This document shows positions 61,480-64,000 of a stretch of 64,000 nucleotides of DNA, in pieces (position 1 is the first letter of the stretch; each line of letters opens with the position of its first letter). Under the pieces are notes generated by a model. That model was not told where the DNA came from, searched no databases, and saw only the letters and a program-made list of their open reading frames with translations. Origin of the DNA: Lachnospiraceae bacterium (lineage in GTDB: Bacteria > Bacillota > Clostridia > Lachnospirales > Lachnospiraceae); the NCBI GenBank assembly GCA_017387565.1, contig JAFOEY010000033.1, forward strand, positions 1 to 64,000, given 5' to 3'. Made by a program: the position numbers and the translations under genes.

Positions 61480-62136
61480 TTATCGCAATTTTCTAAAAAA
61501 AGCTTTCAGTAATTCCGAGCATTCTTCCCTCATGATGCCTGTCGACAATTCCACCTGATGATTAAACTCTTTCATTTGTAAAATATTTAAAACCGATCCT
61601 GCACAACCGGCTTTCGGATTCATACTCCCTACCACAACCCTTTTTATCCTTGCCTGAACGATGGCACCTGCACACATCTGGCAGGGCTCCAATGTGACAT
61701 AAAGTGTACAATCTTCTAATCTCCAGTCATTCAATTTCCGGCTTGCCTTGCGGATTGCGGAAATTTCTGCATGAGACAATGTACTATGATCTGTATTTCT
61801 CCGGTTGTATCCTCTGGATATTATCACATCATCCTTTACAATCACACACCCGATGGGAACCTCATTTAACACAGCCGCTTTCTTTGCCTGTCTGATGGCC
61901 TCTTTCATATAATAGATATCCCTATTATACTGAGCTTTTTCTTCTTCCTGTTGTACTTCTAATAATTCCGCTTTTTTCTGTAAGCGGGACAATCTCCTTC
62001 TTTCTGATTTTGTCAGCTCAGACTTTTCCTGCAACTCCAGAATTTGTTTTGATATCGTCTCCATTTCTGACAACAGATCATTGTTCAGTATCATACTTTT
62101 GGGAAATATCTTGTTTTTTTCTGACATCTTCTGCAT
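61480..62136 (-). CDS. tadA: tRNA adenosine(34) deaminase with an N-terminal coiled coil
   Basis: 218 residues. The deaminase core (from about 72) has zinc residues H122-A123-E124 (SHAEISA) and P151-C152-Q153-M154-C155 (PCQMC), and GCAGSVLNILQMKEFNHQVE. It makes inosine 34 of tRNA-Arg. The first ~70 residues are an unusual charged coiled coil (ELQEKSELTKSERRRLSRLQ) not found in standard TadA (about 150-170 aa). The start overlaps the upstream stop (TAATG), with AAAGGA in front. Confidence 0.93.
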   Translation of the reverse strand: MQKMSEKNKIFPKSMILNNDLLSEMETISKQILELQEKSELTKSERRRLSRLQKKAELLEVQQEEEKAQYNRDIYYMKEAIRQAKKAAVLNEVPIGCVIVKDDVIISRGYNRRNTDHSTLSHAEISAIRKASRKLNDWRLEDCTLYVTLEPCQMCAGAIVQARIKRVVVGSMNPKAGCAGSVLNILQMKEFNHQVELSTGIMREECSELLKAFFRKLR

Positions 62137-63137
62137 TATCCTTTCGTGAAATAGTAACCAAACGTTCCTGTTTGTATTTCTTCTTTTCCAGCAGGCTCAA
62201 AATCAGGAAATCCAAACATCGTAGCTACCATTTGTTCTCTTTCATAATAATTTCCCGGTACACCCAGCCGGCTTTCACCGTTTCTTTCATCCAGAACCAA
62301 ATGTCCGTAATTATAGTATCCGTGAAGGAGAAAACTGTTATGAAGATAAGAGCGAAACAGCATTTCTTCTTCTAAAACACCCAGTTCTATTATTTTACGA
62401 AATCCGGATTGTAATTCTTCCGGTTCGTCGCCAGCATCCGTTTCATCAAACGAATCACATTCCGATTCGGTTACCCTCTTCCTCATATTATCTAATCTCT
62501 GTTCTATCGGTTTTCTCGATTCATTCGTGTGCTGTAACTCTGATAGTCTCTCTGATTCTTTACTATTCTGTCGTTCTGCCTGTTCTTCCGCCTCTCTACT
62601 ATTTTGCTGCTCTGCCTGTCGTCCCGGTTCTCTGCGATTTTGCAGTGCTATCTGTTCGACGGATTCTTTTATGCTCTGCCCTTCTTTCGGTTCCTTTGGT
62701 TTGATATATGCTTTTTGTTCTTTCGTCTGCTCCGAATTCTTATCTGTATCCGAATTCTCCCTCTTTTCTTCCCTTTGGTCAAATTCATGCAAAGGACATT
62801 CTATGCCGCCGGATAGAAAACAGAAATTGCCCACTCGTATACACATCTCCAGATCTTTCCTGTTTCGTTGCAATAAGGCGGCTGTTTCAGCATCCATAAT
62901 TCCCTTACCAGCCAATGCCTCTTTTAAAAACGCAGAATCATTTTTGTATATCATTTCTTTTAAAACACACGCATCTTTATGAAAAAAACGGATGATCCAA
63001 TCATCATATTGTGCAAACTCTGCAAATGCACTCAAATCCAGATGGGCCGTGGGAACTTTTTCTTTTTCATACACAAACAGTTTCACTGTCTTTTTCTTCT
63101 TATTTTCTTTTCCATCCAGATACCAGACCTTTTTCAA
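62136..63137 (-). CDS. Uncharacterised protein with a low-complexity middle
   Basis: About 333 residues. Structured N-terminus (KVWYLDGKENKKKKTVKLFV, DWIIRFFHKDACVLKEMIYK) and C-terminus (FRKIIELGVLEEEMLFRSYL, YYNYGHLVLDERNGESRLGV) flank a glutamate/glutamine/serine-rich middle (about 125-235, with repeated EEQAERQNSKE-like units) that is likely disordered. This resembles an uncharacterised Lachnospiraceae family (possibly DUF6128). Start is probably TTG at 63137, preceded by AGAGGTGG; an ATG at 63164 is another option. Couples to tadA through TAATG. Confidence 0.65.
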   Translation of the reverse strand: MKKVWYLDGKENKKKKTVKLFVYEKEKVPTAHLDLSAFAEFAQYDDWIIRFFHKDACVLKEMIYKNDSAFLKEALAGKGIMDAETAALLQRNRKDLEMCIRVGNFCFLSGGIECPLHEFDQREEKRENSDTDKNSEQTKEQKAYIKPKEPKEGQSIKESVEQIALQNRREPGRQAEQQNSREAEEQAERQNSKESERLSELQHTNESRKPIEQRLDNMRKRVTESECDSFDETDAGDEPEELQSGFRKIIELGVLEEEMLFRSYLHNSFLLHGYYNYGHLVLDERNGESRLGVPGNYYEREQMVATMFGFPDFEPAGKEEIQTGTFGYYFTKG

Positions 63138-63215
63138 AAATATCCCACCTCTCAAAGTTTTCATGAGTCATTTTACTCATTTCATTCTATGAAGAGGTGG
63201 GACAAATTATGTTTC

Positions 63216-64000
63216 TTAGTATTTCAGATTTTTTAAATATTTCATATAATTCACAACCATAAGTGCTATTTTTAATGTCAATGCATCATCAAACACACGA
63301 ATATCCAGCCCGGTTGCTTTCTGAAGCTTTTCTAAGCGATATAATAAAGTGTTTCTGTGAACATAAAGCTGACGTGCTGTTTCCGATACATTTAAGCTGT
63401 TTTCCAAAAATATATCGATTGTATTCAATGTCTCTTCATCTAATTCTTTCTGCATATTTTCACCAAAAATTTCTTCAATAAACATCTGGCACAAATTTAT
63501 GGGAAGCTGATAAATCAGACGTCCAATACCCAAGGTATTATATGCAACCACGTCCTTATCTGCATAAAAAATTTTACCGACATCTAAAGCCATTTTCGCC
63601 TCTTTATAACTTTTTGACAAATCTTTTAATTCTGAAACAATTGTACCATACGCAATCTTTCCATTAATCATGATCTCTGTATTGAGCATTCCTCTGATAG
63701 TCAACGATATATCCATCAGAGTATCATAGCCTTCATCCGGCTTTAACTGTTTAATCACAATCAGATTATGTTCGTCAACAGATGTAACAAAGTCTCCACA
63801 CTGCTGGGAAAACATATTTTTTAGCATTTCCTGTATAATACTGTCACTCTCTTTTTGGACCTCCACTAAGATAACTGCACGTCTGACAGAAATATCCAGA
63901 TGAAGCTTCTTGGCCCGATTATAAACATCGACCAGCAACAAGTTGTCCAGAAGAAGATTTTGAAAAAAATTGTTCTTGTCAATTTTTTCCCGGTATGCAA
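63216..64000 (-). CDS. PucR/CdaR-type transcriptional regulator (5' end outside the window)
   Basis: The frame is open to the window edge (upstream residues read YREKIDKNNFFQNLLLDNLL), so the true start lies beyond 64000. The visible 260 residues include a GGDEF-like middle domain and the C-terminal HTH_30 region (LNVSETARQLYVHRNTLLYR, LEKLQKATGLDIRVFDDALT, LKIALMVVNYMK) characteristic of CdaR/PucR proteins. Such regulators respond to metabolites such as sugar acids or purines. Its target is unknown. Confidence 0.85.
   Translation of the reverse strand, partial: AYREKIDKNNFFQNLLLDNLLLVDVYNRAKKLHLDISVRRAVILVEVQKESDSIIQEMLKNMFSQQCGDFVTSVDEHNLIVIKQLKPDEGYDTLMDISLTIRGMLNTEIMINGKIAYGTIVSELKDLSKSYKEAKMALDVGKIFYADKDVVAYNTLGIGRLIYQLPINLCQMFIEEIFGENMQKELDEETLNTIDIFLENSLNVSETARQLYVHRNTLLYRLEKLQKATGLDIRVFDDALTLKIALMVVNYMKYLKNLKY

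Overview
The window looks like a chromosomal segment of a low-GC, anaerobic, spore-former-related Firmicute, most likely family Lachnospiraceae. The evidence is strictly anaerobic glycyl-radical metabolism (pyruvate formate-lyase with its activase and a 2[4Fe-4S] ferredoxin), Clostridia-type small proteins (DUF951, DUF1858, DUF4867), CwlD and SleB-type cortex enzymes, a large bacterial SRP RNA next to tadA, strong AGGAGG ribosome sites and AT-rich spacers. Genus cannot be fixed from the sequence alone.

Layout. 1-8.3 kb is accessory: two toxin-antitoxin modules, remnants of a tyrosine and a serine recombinase, a broken acetyltransferase, and a run of small enzymes (Nudix, GNAT, methyltransferase, PfkB kinase, cytidine deaminase-like, erythromycin-esterase-like). 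8.4-9.0 kb holds a queT transporter behind a probable preQ1 riboswitch. 9.2-12.3 kb has a large exported protein of unknown role. 12.6-19.8 kb is a complete F1Fo ATP synthase operon whose c subunit carries the sodium-binding residue set. 21-27.5 kb (minus strand) carries cell-wall and germination enzymes (SleB-like, CwlD, GH18) mixed with upp, comEB, rpiB and tsaC. 28.5-35 kb has mecA, DUF1858, a FUSC/HAD fusion, a cytidylate-kinase-like gene and an amino-acid ABC transporter. 35.5-39.4 kb is the pyruvate formate-lyase locus. 39.6-46 kb is housekeeping (dnaB, rplI, gdpP, rpsR-ssb-rpsF, DUF951, Sir2). 46.3-53.5 kb is a signalling block (MCP, two diguanylate cyclases, a PilZ protein). 53.8-60.9 kb is a pentose-type sugar cluster with a split transketolase, isomerase, DUF4867, xylulokinase and divergent LacI regulator. 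61.1-64 kb has SRP RNA, tadA and a partial CdaR/PucR-type regulator.

Most striking system: pyruvate formate-lyase is split. The 679-residue catalytic protein has the Cys-Cys pair but stops before the glycyl-radical domain. That domain is a separate 81-residue protein two genes downstream (RVSGYAV motif). Between them lies a 66-residue protein that starts like the radical domain but replaces the glycine loop by a Cys-rich tail. The genes are followed by a terminator, pflA and a ferredoxin.

Second: a dispersed family of long hairpins (about 230 nt) with compensatory base changes between copies. There are three near-complete copies, all in convergent gene gaps, and two decayed ones, all in the same orientation.
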